Positions 1 through 10,024 of a DNA stretch of 64,000 nt are shown in pieces; position 1 is the stretch's first letter; each line of letters starts with the position of its first letter. Made by a program: the position numbers and the translations under genes. Source of the stretch: Metarhizium brunneum (taxonomy: Eukaryota; Ascomycota; Sordariomycetes; Hypocreales; Clavicipitaceae); assembly GCF_013426205.1 (NCBI RefSeq), contig NC_089422.1, positions 6,599,001 to 6,663,000 of the forward strand, written 5' to 3'. A model generated the notes under the pieces. The model did no database searches. It was not told the origin of the DNA and saw only the letters and a program-made list of their open reading frames with translations.

Positions 1-1457
1 ATGCAGGTGCAATGGAGGCGGAATTCATACGACCCGGGGGTCTTTCCAACTTTTCTATTTTCTTCCATTCCTGATGGCGGGGCTGGCTTTTCCTTGGCCA
101 TTATTATTGATCCCCCCTATACATTTTTTTTGTACAATTTATGTATCTTCTAAGATTGGTCTCTTTTCTCTTGAGCTCTGGGAGAGCCATATCTTCTTCT
201 TTTTTTAACAATACCACGTCTAGCCGGCTTGTTTTTTTTTTCCCTTTCTTTTCTTTTGTCTTATTACCTTTTTGGAGCGTCTAAAATTTGACGTTGGGAG
301 CGTCCCAAACAAAAAATACCCCTCACTACGGAGATTTGAATGCACAAATTTTGATTTTGATGATGGGCATGTTGGTTTTTGAGAGCAGCAGGGTTGGTGA
401 CATTTTGCATACAGCTGTTTTAAAAAAAGCCTTTCGTTTAGTTCATTTGGGGAGTCATTGCATCGAAATGCGGAATATGGCACAAAGCATTCTTCATAGA
501 CAGGTCTGGCACGGGAACCAAAGGCATTTTTTTGTTTACCATTATCATATCACCATTCGGCCTGTCGTCGTCTTCTGATTCTAGTTTGGATCTGGCCATG
601 CCCTGTTGGCTTGTCTCGCCATGGTTGCAGGGTGGTATTGTTCATTCTCACAACCAAATGTTTCCAGCGAAATAAGGACTGGCAGCGCAGACGAGCAGGG
701 ATGATGGATACTGGATGACGAATGGCGGCAAGGCAAGGCATGGGATGAATGAAATCATGATGGACGGCGTTTGAGGACGTACAGGGATATTATAGTATGA
801 CTTGATAGATATTTGGCTCGGGCTGCACTCCAGGGAAGGGAGCTGGAGGTGGATAGTGGATAGTGGATGCTAGGTAGTGAATTGACCATTGGCGTACAAA
901 TGATGAGACAAAACAAGTTGTGGCTGCTGATGTGCGGGAGTCGTAAGTTGGGTCCTGCCGGCGTATGGCATCAAATGTCGGTGGCGTGGTGGTGCCAGAG
1001 GGAGTCGAGAGTCTGATGGGCAGCCAGTGATGATGCTGTCTGCAGTGACAATGTTGCAGCAGCCAAGGAGCATGGGAGCCTCCATGTCCAGATGTCCCGG
1101 CGTCAGTCCACCGAGCACTCGGTAAATGTAGGATGCAGTACAATACGCCGACGACCGATCAGGGGCACTTGAATCTGAGTGACGGGCTGCATGTATGTAC
1201 ATGCGGAACAACTCTATGCTTGATAAACCCTAGGTTACCAGGTATTGTTGTATGGTCAATGTGCACGTACGCCCCCCGCCCCCCCATGCCATCCGTCACC
1301 TCCGTCACCTCCGCGAACAAGCATCCGTCGTCGGACTTGAAACAAGAAAGAGAAGGGACAAGTTACATGGCCCTCGCCACTGGTTCCTGAGCGTCGGGAT
1401 CGACTAGTGCGGTTCCTGCAGGGAGGCTTTTTTATGATTTGTGGGGTAGGAAGGGGC

Positions 1458-1490
1458 CGACGTGGGCTCGACGTGGGCTCGACGTGGGCC
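1458..1490. repeat. 11-bp tandem repeat, three copies
   Basis: Three head-to-tail copies of CGACGTGGGCT occupy 1458-1468, 1469-1479 and 1480-1490; the last copy ends GGGCC. It lies in non-coding DNA. No function is evident. Confidence 0.85.
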
Positions 1491-1544
1491 ACCCCCTTTC
1501 ACCCACAAAAAAAAAGAGAAGAGAAGAGAAAAAGCGATCAATAC

Positions 1545-1887
1545 GTACTAGTACGGAGTACTCTGTGCTAAAACCGCACTTGGCATATGGCATGGCATCC
1601 TGGCGTGAGGGGGGAGGAGACACAGCGGTGGAGTCGGAAAGGGGGAAAATCTGGGGAAATCGCAAAAATGGCGCACTTGGTTTTGGCCTTTTCAGGCGGC
1701 TTCTTCCTTTTTTTTTTTTTCCGTGGATGTAGGATGTGCTGGTGGAATGGGTGTGTGTGCATGCAAGTTTCCAGAGGCTTGATGCATGTAGGGACCATCC
1801 TTGCCTTGCCACGTTGGGGGAGGCCCACGGCGGAGGGAGTTGGGACGACAGAGGTACAGTAAGTTACGTAGTACTCCGTACTAGTAC
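1545..1887. repeat. Perfect 18-bp inverted repeat spaced by about 307 bp
   Basis: GTACTAGTACGGAGTACT at 1545-1562 is present as its exact reverse complement at 1870-1887. Both arms contain the TACGGAGTA motif that recurs elsewhere in the window. The arms could be the ends of a small mobile element, or two independent copies of a common intergenic motif. I see no clear target-site duplication outside them, so I do not call an element. Confidence 0.75.
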
Positions 1888-2198
1888 ATGTGTGGGCGTG
1901 TCGTAGAGGCGACGGCTTCGTGGAATGCGGCGTTCCGGAACTACTCCCGTTCTTTCCTTTTTTGCCGCTCCTTTCTTTTTTATGCCGCAGGCGATCCTCC
2001 TGGGCAGGGGCCCGAGGGTTCGATCCTGACATGGTTGGTGGTGTCCCAGGTAGGTAAGTTAGTTGGTTGCTTTTGGGCATGGCAAGCATCGCACACGCAA
2101 AGGGGCAGTCGGCATGTGGTGAGCAATCCATTGGTTACACTACCCAAACTAGCACACATGCAGCGCTCTAGTACATCTATCTACATCTACATCCACAT

Positions 2199-3892
2199 CT
2201 AGTCTACACCTTGGTCGTCGAGGGGACTCGCGTCTCCAGGAGAGCCGCTGTGCGTGGCATTTCGCAGCATGCCACTTGCGCCGCCTCGCGTCCATGCCTT
2301 GCCGTTGGTGACGACGTCCAATGCTCGCCGCTCGGCCTTGTCTCTGCTATTCGCCTTGGGACTGCCGGCGCCCTCGTCCTCGTCGTTATCTGTGTCCAGC
2401 AGTTCGTCCTCGAGCGACTTGCCGCGCGTTGAGAGGCGCTGCATGCGCATGCCCTGCGAGCCGTCGGCGTACAGGTTGGGATCACGCCCCAGCACGCGGT
2501 CTGCTTTACTCAGTACTCTTCTTGGTGCGTTCCCGTCCGCGGCACTTGTTGGCGTATACTGATTTGGATTTGACGGGTATCCCATGTCGTCGTCCTGGCC
2601 GCCCCAGCCCGCGCTGATTTCTCTTGCGCGCTGCTCCTCGCGCTCGCGCTTGATGCGGTCTCGTGCTTCGAGCCACTTGGGGCTCGCTTCCCACGACCAG
2701 CCGTCGCCCGTCGTGTTGCATATCGGGATGGCCCAAAGCCAACGATTTGGCCCTAGCAGGTGCCGTAGGTTCTTCTTCCACCCGAGATCAAACGCGCTCG
2801 GGAGCTTTGTCGAATCTTGCTCGTCGAGGTACTCTTCATACCGCCGCCGGGACTGCAGCCTCTCGTGTTCCTCGTACGACAGCTGCACCGGTTGAGGGCT
2901 GTCTCGCGGTCCTGGTGCTCGCCACGCTGCCGCCGGGCTGTAGTTGAAGTCGTTGCTCGGTCTGCGCTCCTCGCCTTCCTCGGGCCTTGTAATCCCCGGT
3001 AGGGCGTTTGTGTGAAAGTCCACGAACTGCTGCGCCGCCTGCGGGAGCCGGTTCGCGGGATTGTGCGCCGCGCGGTAAGGCTGCTTCAGCGGCGACAGGT
3101 ACCGCGTCTTTTCGAGGCATTCAATCGTCGTCTGCCCCTTGAGTGCGAGCATTACGTGCCATCCTGTGAAGACGCCCATCACGATGCCGATGATGCCGCT
3201 GAGGACGCTCAAAACTATGAAATTGACGGGCAGTAGTGCGTCCAGCTTCTCCACGTCTTCTTCGATTACCTCCGACCACACCCATGTGCCGCTCACGGCG
3301 AATGCGTAAACGCACAGAATCGTCGTGTATATGAGAAATAGCAAAAAGGCCTTGTAGTTCCGCAAACCCAGACAGGTCGCCAGCCACGGACAGTGGTGGT
3401 CCATCTTGAGTACACACCGACGGCACGTGGAGCAGTGGTGTGCGCGGTCCGGCTTCCGCGCCTGGCACTTTTTGCAGAAGCGAATCTCGCCGTTGCTTTT
3501 GACGGTGACGGATGTCGCCGGGGGGTAATGGTTCTGTGTCGTCGTCGGCAAGAGGCCGTAGCCGTCGCGGTTGGTTGTCGACCCGGGATCGGTAAAGACG
3601 GCCGTGGTGTAGGACCAGTTTAATAGCAGGTATATGACGACGCCGACTGTAGATGATGCGGTTCCTGGAAACGTAAGCGTCAGACACCACTGTTTACTCC
3701 TACTTCTCGGAGGGTCACACAGAACCGCGGGGGTTATGCCGTACCTAACCAGCTCCCCTTGGGCGCAACTGAGCCTATCTCAATCACCATCCATATCGCC
3801 CATGTCGTCAGTCCGTAGACAAATATCAGCGGTATGTACGTGGCTATTGCACAGCACGCACGCTCAATCGTACGCGCGCACCGCCGGGGCAT
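2199..3892 (-). CDS. pfa3: DHHC palmitoyltransferase, PFA3-like
   Basis: Protein S-acyltransferase that attaches palmitate to cysteines of membrane proteins; the yeast family member Pfa3 acylates Vac8 at the vacuole. Exons read 3892-3745 and 3664-2199 (537 aa). The intron starts GTACGG and ends CCAG, and joining it restores one frame. Two hydrophobic segments lie near residues 16-38 and 52-66. A zinc-binding cysteine-rich domain (FCKKCQ...HHCSTCRRC) is followed by the catalytic DHHC at about 138-141 (DHHCPW), then two more membrane segments near 150-215. This is the usual four-helix layout. The C-terminal half is hydrophilic, charged and low in complexity, and probably cytosolic. An in-frame ATG 25 codons upstream (3967) is possible; I prefer 3892 because it sits just before the first helix. 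The assignment to PFA3 rather than another DHHC clade is from family resemblance. Confidence 0.9.
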
Positions 3893-4497
3893 CGTGGTGC
3901 CCTGGTACGACGGCTCCCCGTCGAGCTCGTGGCCGTCCAATGTGGCAGATGTGAGTGACTGGTGCAAGGCTCAAGCTTTGCCAACAACGATGCTAGTCTC
4001 TTGAACTCGGGCAATTAGCGGCTCGTTGTCATCCGAGGTGACGGGAATATCGTGATGGGGTGTAAGAAAAGGGAGGATTCAGAGTTGCTAGGCTAGAGTT
4101 TCCGGGATGACGTTGGCGCCATTGGTGCTGATGCTGATGCTGGTCGTGGTTTGTGTGGTCACTTGTGCACAAAGGCAAAGCAAGAGACACGATGGCTGGC
4201 AAGCCAGCAGGGGGAGTTTGAAGCATGGATCCGCGCGGTCCATTCGGCTTGTGGTCACGGCGTCCATAGGCGTCTGGGCTTTGTCATCATAGGCTACCCT
4301 GCACATCTCTAGGGTGCAATGTATTCGTACCGTGATAGCAAACATTATTTAATCCCGAGCAAGTGTCCTCAGTCTGTCATCCCTCTCGAGTCCCTCCTGG
4401 ATCTGCTGTCAATGCAAGATGACCTTTTCAATCCATCAATATATAATGTATTACAACATCGTGTGCCCATGAACCAAAACATCTCGGCAATCCATTT
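3893..4497. other. Intergenic region
   Basis: This lies between the start of the PFA3-like gene and the stop of the zinc-finger gene, both on the minus strand. It should contain the 5' leader of the former and the 3' flank of the latter. Short open frames here have no protein character. A GATGCTGATGCTGAT-like microrepeat is near 4128. Confidence 0.6.
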
Positions 4498-5744
4498 TTA
4501 CCAATGCACCTGTCCGTGATCCTTTGAAGTGTCCTTCGGCCCGCGAAACGCAGCCCGAGCACTTTCTGCAGTCTTGTACTGCAAGGTCCCGTCCTCATTT
4601 CGCCTCTCCTCAACGTCAATGATACCCGCAGTCAACTGATCCAAGTATGCCTCGTAATTATCGGCTTCACGGATTTGACACTTCACCGAGCTCGACTCAA
4701 CGTGGGAGGTAATTGCAGTCAACGTCTTAAAGACTTTCTGACAATATGGGCAGCGATAGGTCCTGTTGCCATGGGCAGGTGATCGAAGATGAGAAACCAA
4801 CTGACCCTGTCTTTTGAAGCATTTTCTAGACAAAGTGAGAACTTGTCCAAAAATTAGACGAATCACCTGAAACGACATTTACTCACCCGCATCTAACCTT
4901 GGGACAAATGTACTGCTCAATGATATCGGAATAGTATCGCGACGCATTAAAGGCCGGGTTATCGGGGTCATCAGCATCCATAGACTCAAAAATCATTCGG
5001 GGACTCGGTGTCGTAGCAGTGTCAAGCTGAGATCTTGTTGGCATCTGCGCAGGAGGGGCACCAGGAAACAAGTCTTTCCCCCCCCCCCATGCCGCCTTTG
5101 CTTCACTCTGATGAAATTCATCTTTATCACTCTTTGGGGTCTCGCCTGTGGTATGCCTGGCCTCGTTCGAAAGCTCTGGAAATCCCATCTCTGTGAAGCT
5201 AAACCCCTGATCGCGTACATCTCGCCAGATATGTCTCGGGCTCCCGCCTTGCTTAGGAGACACGTAACTGGTGTAGTTATTCTTCACAGATTCCTTGGTA
5301 AGTGTCTCGAGCTGCCTCGGAAATTCAAGTTTCTTCTCTCGCATTTCATCAAGAACCGCCTCATCGATACGAATACATTCACCTCTCTCAATGTGCCATA
5401 TGAGACTTGCCAGACGGGGAAACGGGCCTTGGCCACAGCCAGGACAGTCGAGCTTTTGTCGTTTGGGATGGTTCTGGACAATGTGTGTCAGTTACTGGTA
5501 GTGATGGCATGGGGTATGAAGGTGGATGGCAAACCTGGATGATGTGCGAGATTTCTGCCGCTTGAGTTTTGAAATCTTGCCCACAAAACTTGCAGTGAAT
5601 ATGGCTTTCGGCACCAGTACCACGCATATACTCCTTATGCTTGAAGATGGCCTCCCAGGTGGCAAAAACGCGGTTGCAAGGCTTGCAGTACCAACGGCCA
5701 TCTTCGCGGATGATGGACATGATGAGACTGTTGAGAGCTGGCAA
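4498..5744 (-). CDS. C2H2 zinc-finger protein
   Basis: Exons 5744-5535, 5473-4887 and 4825-4498 give 374 aa. The first intron joins ...HIIQ to NHPKRQ in phase 0. The second joins TGC GG to A AAA and completes a finger with four ligands (KVRCGKCF...HLRSPAH). At least four zinc-finger-like modules are visible. An N-terminal pair (WYCKPCNRVF...H and HCKFCGQDF...H) is followed by CPGCGQGPFPRLASLIWH, and a C-terminal pair includes YRCPYCQKVFKTLTAITSH. The middle is hydrophilic and probably disordered. A run of ten G on the coding strand near 5084-5093 encodes WGGGK. The target is unknown; nucleic-acid binding is inferred only from the fingers. The start could also be the ATG eight codons downstream. 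Confidence 0.8.
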
Positions 5745-5996
5745 GCTGTAGAGTTGATTGACGTATCCGGCGAAGGTGTTGGAGAAGAGACGACGGGAGA
5801 AAGAAGGAGGAGAGGAAAGTAAGTGATCTCGTGGTCAGGTGGATAGATTATTAGTGCCGATAAGGAAACCACGACTTCCCCTTCCACTCGTCATTTAACT
5901 CTGGCACCCATTTTGCGCCACGCATTATGCTTCGAAGCCACGTGTGCATACTTAATTCCCTAACTACAATCAAGAGCCTTTTTGAACTCGATTATG

Positions 5997-7989
5997 CTAA
6001 TCTAACTCGGGATACGCCGAACGGCCCATGTCCATTTCAGCATCCCCATCACCATACTGGTGGTCCCCGTACTGTTCCATATGGTTATAATATCCAGTGT
6101 CAGGGTACTCCTCATTCTCTGATCCATCGTCGTCGTCATCTTCATCATCGTCATCATCTCGTTCACTGCCAGAATCTTCATCATCAGACTCCATTCTATC
6201 TGTGCCAATTACACTGCTATCGATAAACGGAGCAGGAGATATCTCATGAGCCACGCTTGGACTCTTCCCAATGTCTCGGAACCGAACATTATATCCTGTA
6301 CTCTTCTTTTTTAATGGCCCCCTCCCGTGGAGGACAGTGTGCTCCTCTGTCGTAAGATGTAAATTCGGCAAGGGAAGGTGGAATGTATTTGACACAGTAC
6401 GGATCGGAGTTGCATCACCAAATTCCAATGTCTGTGCAAAGTCTTCCTTTGTTAAGTGCCTTCCAAACCGGATAGCTACCAGTTTAGTCTTCATTATTGC
6501 CTTGACCTTTGCCCACAAGCCACCGTGGTACCAGCCACTATTCACGACGTCGCACTGAGGGCGTACGGCCGCGTTGTCGAGTAATTCTTTCAGTAGAGAA
6601 TCGGTAATATCACAGACCTGCCATACCTTGCCGTCCGTGTGATATGACTTTCCGTCGAAGATGTGACTGTCTGCTTCCATGCTGGGTGTATTCTGTGATT
6701 CACCAATCTGCGTCTTGCGAAGTGACTGCCACGGCTGGTGCTTGATCGTACGTTTGTGCTTCTTAAGCTTGAACATAAGCGTCTGATAGATGCGATACTT
6801 GGGATCGGTCCTAGGGTCGGTGCCGTAGGGAACCACACTATCTCTCCATGGGCCGCCTTTGAACTGATACGCTGCGTAGTTGAGATATTTTTTCAATTCG
6901 TTCCAGCTCTGGAGCTTGCCTCGCAAGTGATTGAGCAAAGACCGACGAGTCCACAGAGGGCGATGTTGGAAGGCGTCTTCTAGTTGAGCTAGGACCTCGA
7001 TCATTCTGGGATCCGTCATATCTGGCGGCACCTGCGGCCCGTCTGGAGCCGGGTCTTCTGCACTAATAAAATACCCTACCTGCTTGACTGCAGTCAAATT
7101 GATTGTGCCGCCGTCCTCAGTCGTGCGGACGTACGGATTCTGCGAGTAGAAGTAGTTGAATGGCAAACTCATGTGCGTGAAGATGGGCGGAGGAATGATG
7201 TCAACATTGGGGGGACGATCTGTTCCACTTTGAAGGGTGAACTCTTTCAATTTTTGAACTAGTCGTACGTTGATTAGTACAAGACCATAGGCATGGTTTC
7301 CGCAGGGGATACACACCATCTCCTGGCAAAACCTGCTCAGCATATCTCTGAGCAAACTCTGATCGATTCATATCCCAGTAAAAGTCGGCTAAAGCACGGA
7401 ACCGATGCGTATGTTTGATAGTACCAACCGCTTCGACTTGATATCTTCCAGCGTTGTCTTGAAGCTTTCTCCGAAGAACTTTGGGCTCATCCAGTCGCGC
7501 AATCGATTGCACTTTTTCCTTGCCATTGGCTCCAGGCGCATCTGAGAAATTTACATCTCCCTGCCACGGGCCGTTACTTCCTCGTCTCCGTCTGCGGCCC
7601 GTTCTCTTGGGAACAGTGAGCTTGAGAACCACGTTGTGCGATGCGGCGCTATGAGACATGATAGGCTTGCAAAAGGGGCTTTCTGGGTTCAGATACAACG
7701 GCACTGAGTTCCTCAAAGGGTCCATGAGCTGGATGGAAAGTGTTTAGAATAACTAAATAGTTTGTAGCCGAAAATAAAATTAGATGAAACTCACGTGTTC
7801 TAGAGACGGGACTCTCCCAAAGGCCTTGACCGCCCGATCAATGTTTTCCACAACGGCGGGTATTTCCACAGCGGCCAGGTCCCGCGGCGGTATGCGAAAC
7901 CGTGGTGCTCCCTCTTCTTCTGGTTGGTGATCCGACAGCGACCTTATTGTTGATGGACCAGCCATCTCGTTATCTGAGAGTGGTTCCAT
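5997..7989 (-). CDS. tfc1: RNA polymerase III transcription factor TFIIIC subunit 5 (Tau95/Sfc1 type)
   Basis: Subunit of TFIIIC, which binds the A box of tRNA genes and recruits TFIIIB and RNA polymerase III. Exons 7989-7795, 7728-7317 and 7258-5997 give 622 aa. The N-terminal part (IPPRDLAAVEIPAVVENIDRA... through CKPIMSHSAASHNVVLKL) matches the triple-barrel dimerisation region. The middle (RPLWTRRSLLNHLRGK...LKKYLNYAAYQFKGGPWRDSVVPYGTDPR) is the conserved DNA-binding half of the family. The protein ends in a long acidic tail rich in Asp and Glu, also usual for it. The second intron (7316-7259, 58 nt) is phase 1 and joins LPGD to VQKLKEF. The ATG at 7989 (MEPLSDNEM) is chosen because upstream in-frame sequence looks non-coding. 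It is the third member of a minus-strand run but has no functional link to its neighbours. Confidence 0.92.
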
Positions 7990-8379
7990 GGTGCTCAAGC
8001 GTATTAAAGTGTCATGTCTGATGATGGTGCCCGTAACTGAGGAAGAAACTGCAGGGCTTGGTGGCGGAAGATTATGCAATAGGATCAATCGATGCTCCCT
8101 GGCGCCGAGCTGATATTGGCTTGCTGGCAGAATTTCGGATCAAAGGGGCGTACAAATTTGCGAATGGTGCCTTTTCTCCCAAGTATCGTGAGTGATTAGT
8201 TTCTGTTGAACGATATTGTGTTGTATTAGAGGTGGTTCCGAAGGAGTTGAATAACGGCTGTGAGTTGAGGTTCCACATCCGGACTGGTGCCGATTATGGT
8301 CCGTGCACGCTTGGCCGCTCCTTGTCAGCACCCAGACGACAATTCCTCTCAGTCTGGTGCCAGTCTCCTGATCAACAAG
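7990..8379. other. Intergenic region upstream of the TFIIIC gene
   Basis: This is the presumed promoter and 5' leader of the minus-strand TFIIIC gene, ending at the target duplication of the MITE. No gene is visible. Confidence 0.6.
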
Positions 8380-8629
8380 CAACAAGAGACGAATTGCTCG
8401 GCGGGCTCACTCTTTTTGCTAGGTGCGCTCACGCACCTCCAGGTACCTAAATATCAGGCTATATTATAATATATTACTATATATTTTATTATAAGTAAAT
8501 ATATTTTTATTATAAATTATCTCTTAAAAATATATAAGAAGAGTTTAGACATAATAAATACTTACCTACTAAGGGGGGTGAGCGCATCTAGCAAAAAGAG
8601 TGAGCCCGCCGAGCAATTCACAACAAGAG
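8380..8629. mobile_element. MITE with 42-bp terminal inverted repeats and 9-bp target duplication (Mutator-like)
   Basis: The left terminal repeat at 8391-8432 (starts GAATTGCTCGGCGGGCTCAC) and the right one at 8578-8619 are reverse complements at 41 of 42 positions; the only difference is C versus T in CTAG/TCTAG. The nine bases CAACAAGAG occur directly outside both ends (8380-8388 and 8621-8629), as a target-site duplication would. The body between the repeats is about 145 bp, extremely AT-rich, and encodes nothing. The element proper is about 232 bp (8389-8620). Long inverted repeats with a 9-bp duplication are typical of non-autonomous Mutator-like elements. The near identity of the two ends suggests it is not old. 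No transposase is present in the window. Confidence 0.85.
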
Positions 8630-10024
8630 TCCGGTGCTGGTGGTTTCTAATTACTACCACTGGAAGCACCGTGGCCTGTGTTGACGGAGTTCGCACGCTA
8701 ACAAGGCCCGAGTACCGCCCACATGCACATACACAGATACGACTCCACGGAATTGAGGATTTCCATGTGCCTCTGGTCGCGTTTCGGCCCGTTGATTGGG
8801 CGATCAACGCAGCTAGCAACGAGTACCTACCTGTTATTGACTTTACTCTGTTTGCTTGTTTAGAATGATTCAACTGATGATGCCGTCTCTCGCCCAACTG
8901 GGAGCATCGCCCTGCGCTACGTTTTGTCCAGAGCCGAGACATACTACCAGACATTTGGTAGCTCGGGCGCCGTCTCCTCCCCCCAGGCAATCCAGGTTGT
9001 AACATTTGAACCCCTCACCCCGTGAAAAACGAAGCAGAGCGAGGCGGGAGAATGGGTGCTCGAGAGTATTATTTAGGTGTGATTTTAATAATAGAAACTA
9101 GAACGAACAAGTACCGAGGTACCCAAGTGCCTTGTGTCCAGGCCTGGCCTGCCAGTTGCAGCGACCGTGCTGTGCTGCATGTCGCACCTTGGAGCCCTTC
9201 ATTTGCGTCTGCATGGCCAGGACCAATTTGGCTGTTGTTGCTCTCCACCTCTCCTCCAATCCAATTGCCCAACTCCCAAGCAAGCCCAAGCCAAAGCAGA
9301 CAGACCAGAGTCGACGGAGCCGACGCCTCAAGCATCTGGGCTGTAACCCCCTGCCGTCAACAGGTCCGTCTCCTGCAGCTGGCTGATACTCCGTGCGGAG
9401 GTGAAGTCGAGATATTTGTGCGCACTAGCCGGTCGTTGGCTTCTCGCACCTCTTGCACTTCCCTCGCTTGATCCCGACCTCGACTCTGCACGTGAGATCT
9501 GCGGGCTTGTTGGCCTCCGTGGGAACTGGAGTTCGGTGTACTGAGGTTAGTCTGTGATCACTGAGGATAGAGGCGGGCGCAGAAGGGCTCTCTCCAGTGC
9601 CCAAGTGTAATTGCGCCGGGTTCCCTACAACACGACGACGATTGACGGCTCAGAATTGCTCTCGGCTAATCAACTCGACTTGGTGTTGCCCGCTCGACCG
9701 TCTCACCCAGTCCTGGTTGAAGCACCCAGGCACCCAGGCACCCAGGCACCCTAGTGCCCAGCTCAGAGGGCCCGCCGACTTGCACACTTGCACCTGACCC
9801 CCTTGGCCCCCCCGTTGGCCTTGGCTGTGTTGACTGACTGACCCCGTTCCTCAAGCCAAAGCTACCCCACCGCAGCAATCAGTCGCAGACTCGACCTCGC
9901 AGCAACAAGCGTCCGCATCAGCAACGCCAACAACGCCAGCCCGTCCGCTGTCCGTCGTCTGCCGTTTCCCGTCCGAGTCTGCCTCCCGTCAACCCCATCG
10001 TCGACGACGAACACGAGAAGGTAG
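8630..10024. other. Intergenic region and 5' leader of the PP2A B56 gene
   Basis: There is no convincing gene. An 8-9 bp tandem repeat (GCACCCAG, about four copies) lies at 9722-9753. The last few hundred bases are C-rich and A-poor, like a long fungal 5' leader, and contain several short open frames without protein character. Confidence 0.55.

Larger units (their letters stand above)
1..2198. other. Intergenic region, no supportable gene
   Basis: I find no reading frame with recognisable protein character here. An open frame of about 50 codons runs from base 1 to a TAA at 151-153 on the plus strand, but nothing shows it is the end of a gene. The stretch is rich in T-runs and A-runs and holds the two repeat structures listed separately. 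It lies downstream of the minus-strand PFA3-like gene, so part of it is probably that gene's 3' flank. Confidence 0.6.

Noticed and set aside
2010..2032. GGTTCGATCC resembling a tRNA T-loop
   Set aside because: The flanking bases do not form a T-stem and no acceptor, D or anticodon arm can be folded around it.
9022..9471. 149-codon plus-strand open frame upstream of the B56 gene
   Set aside because: No protein motif or codon signal; it lies in the promoter or leader region.
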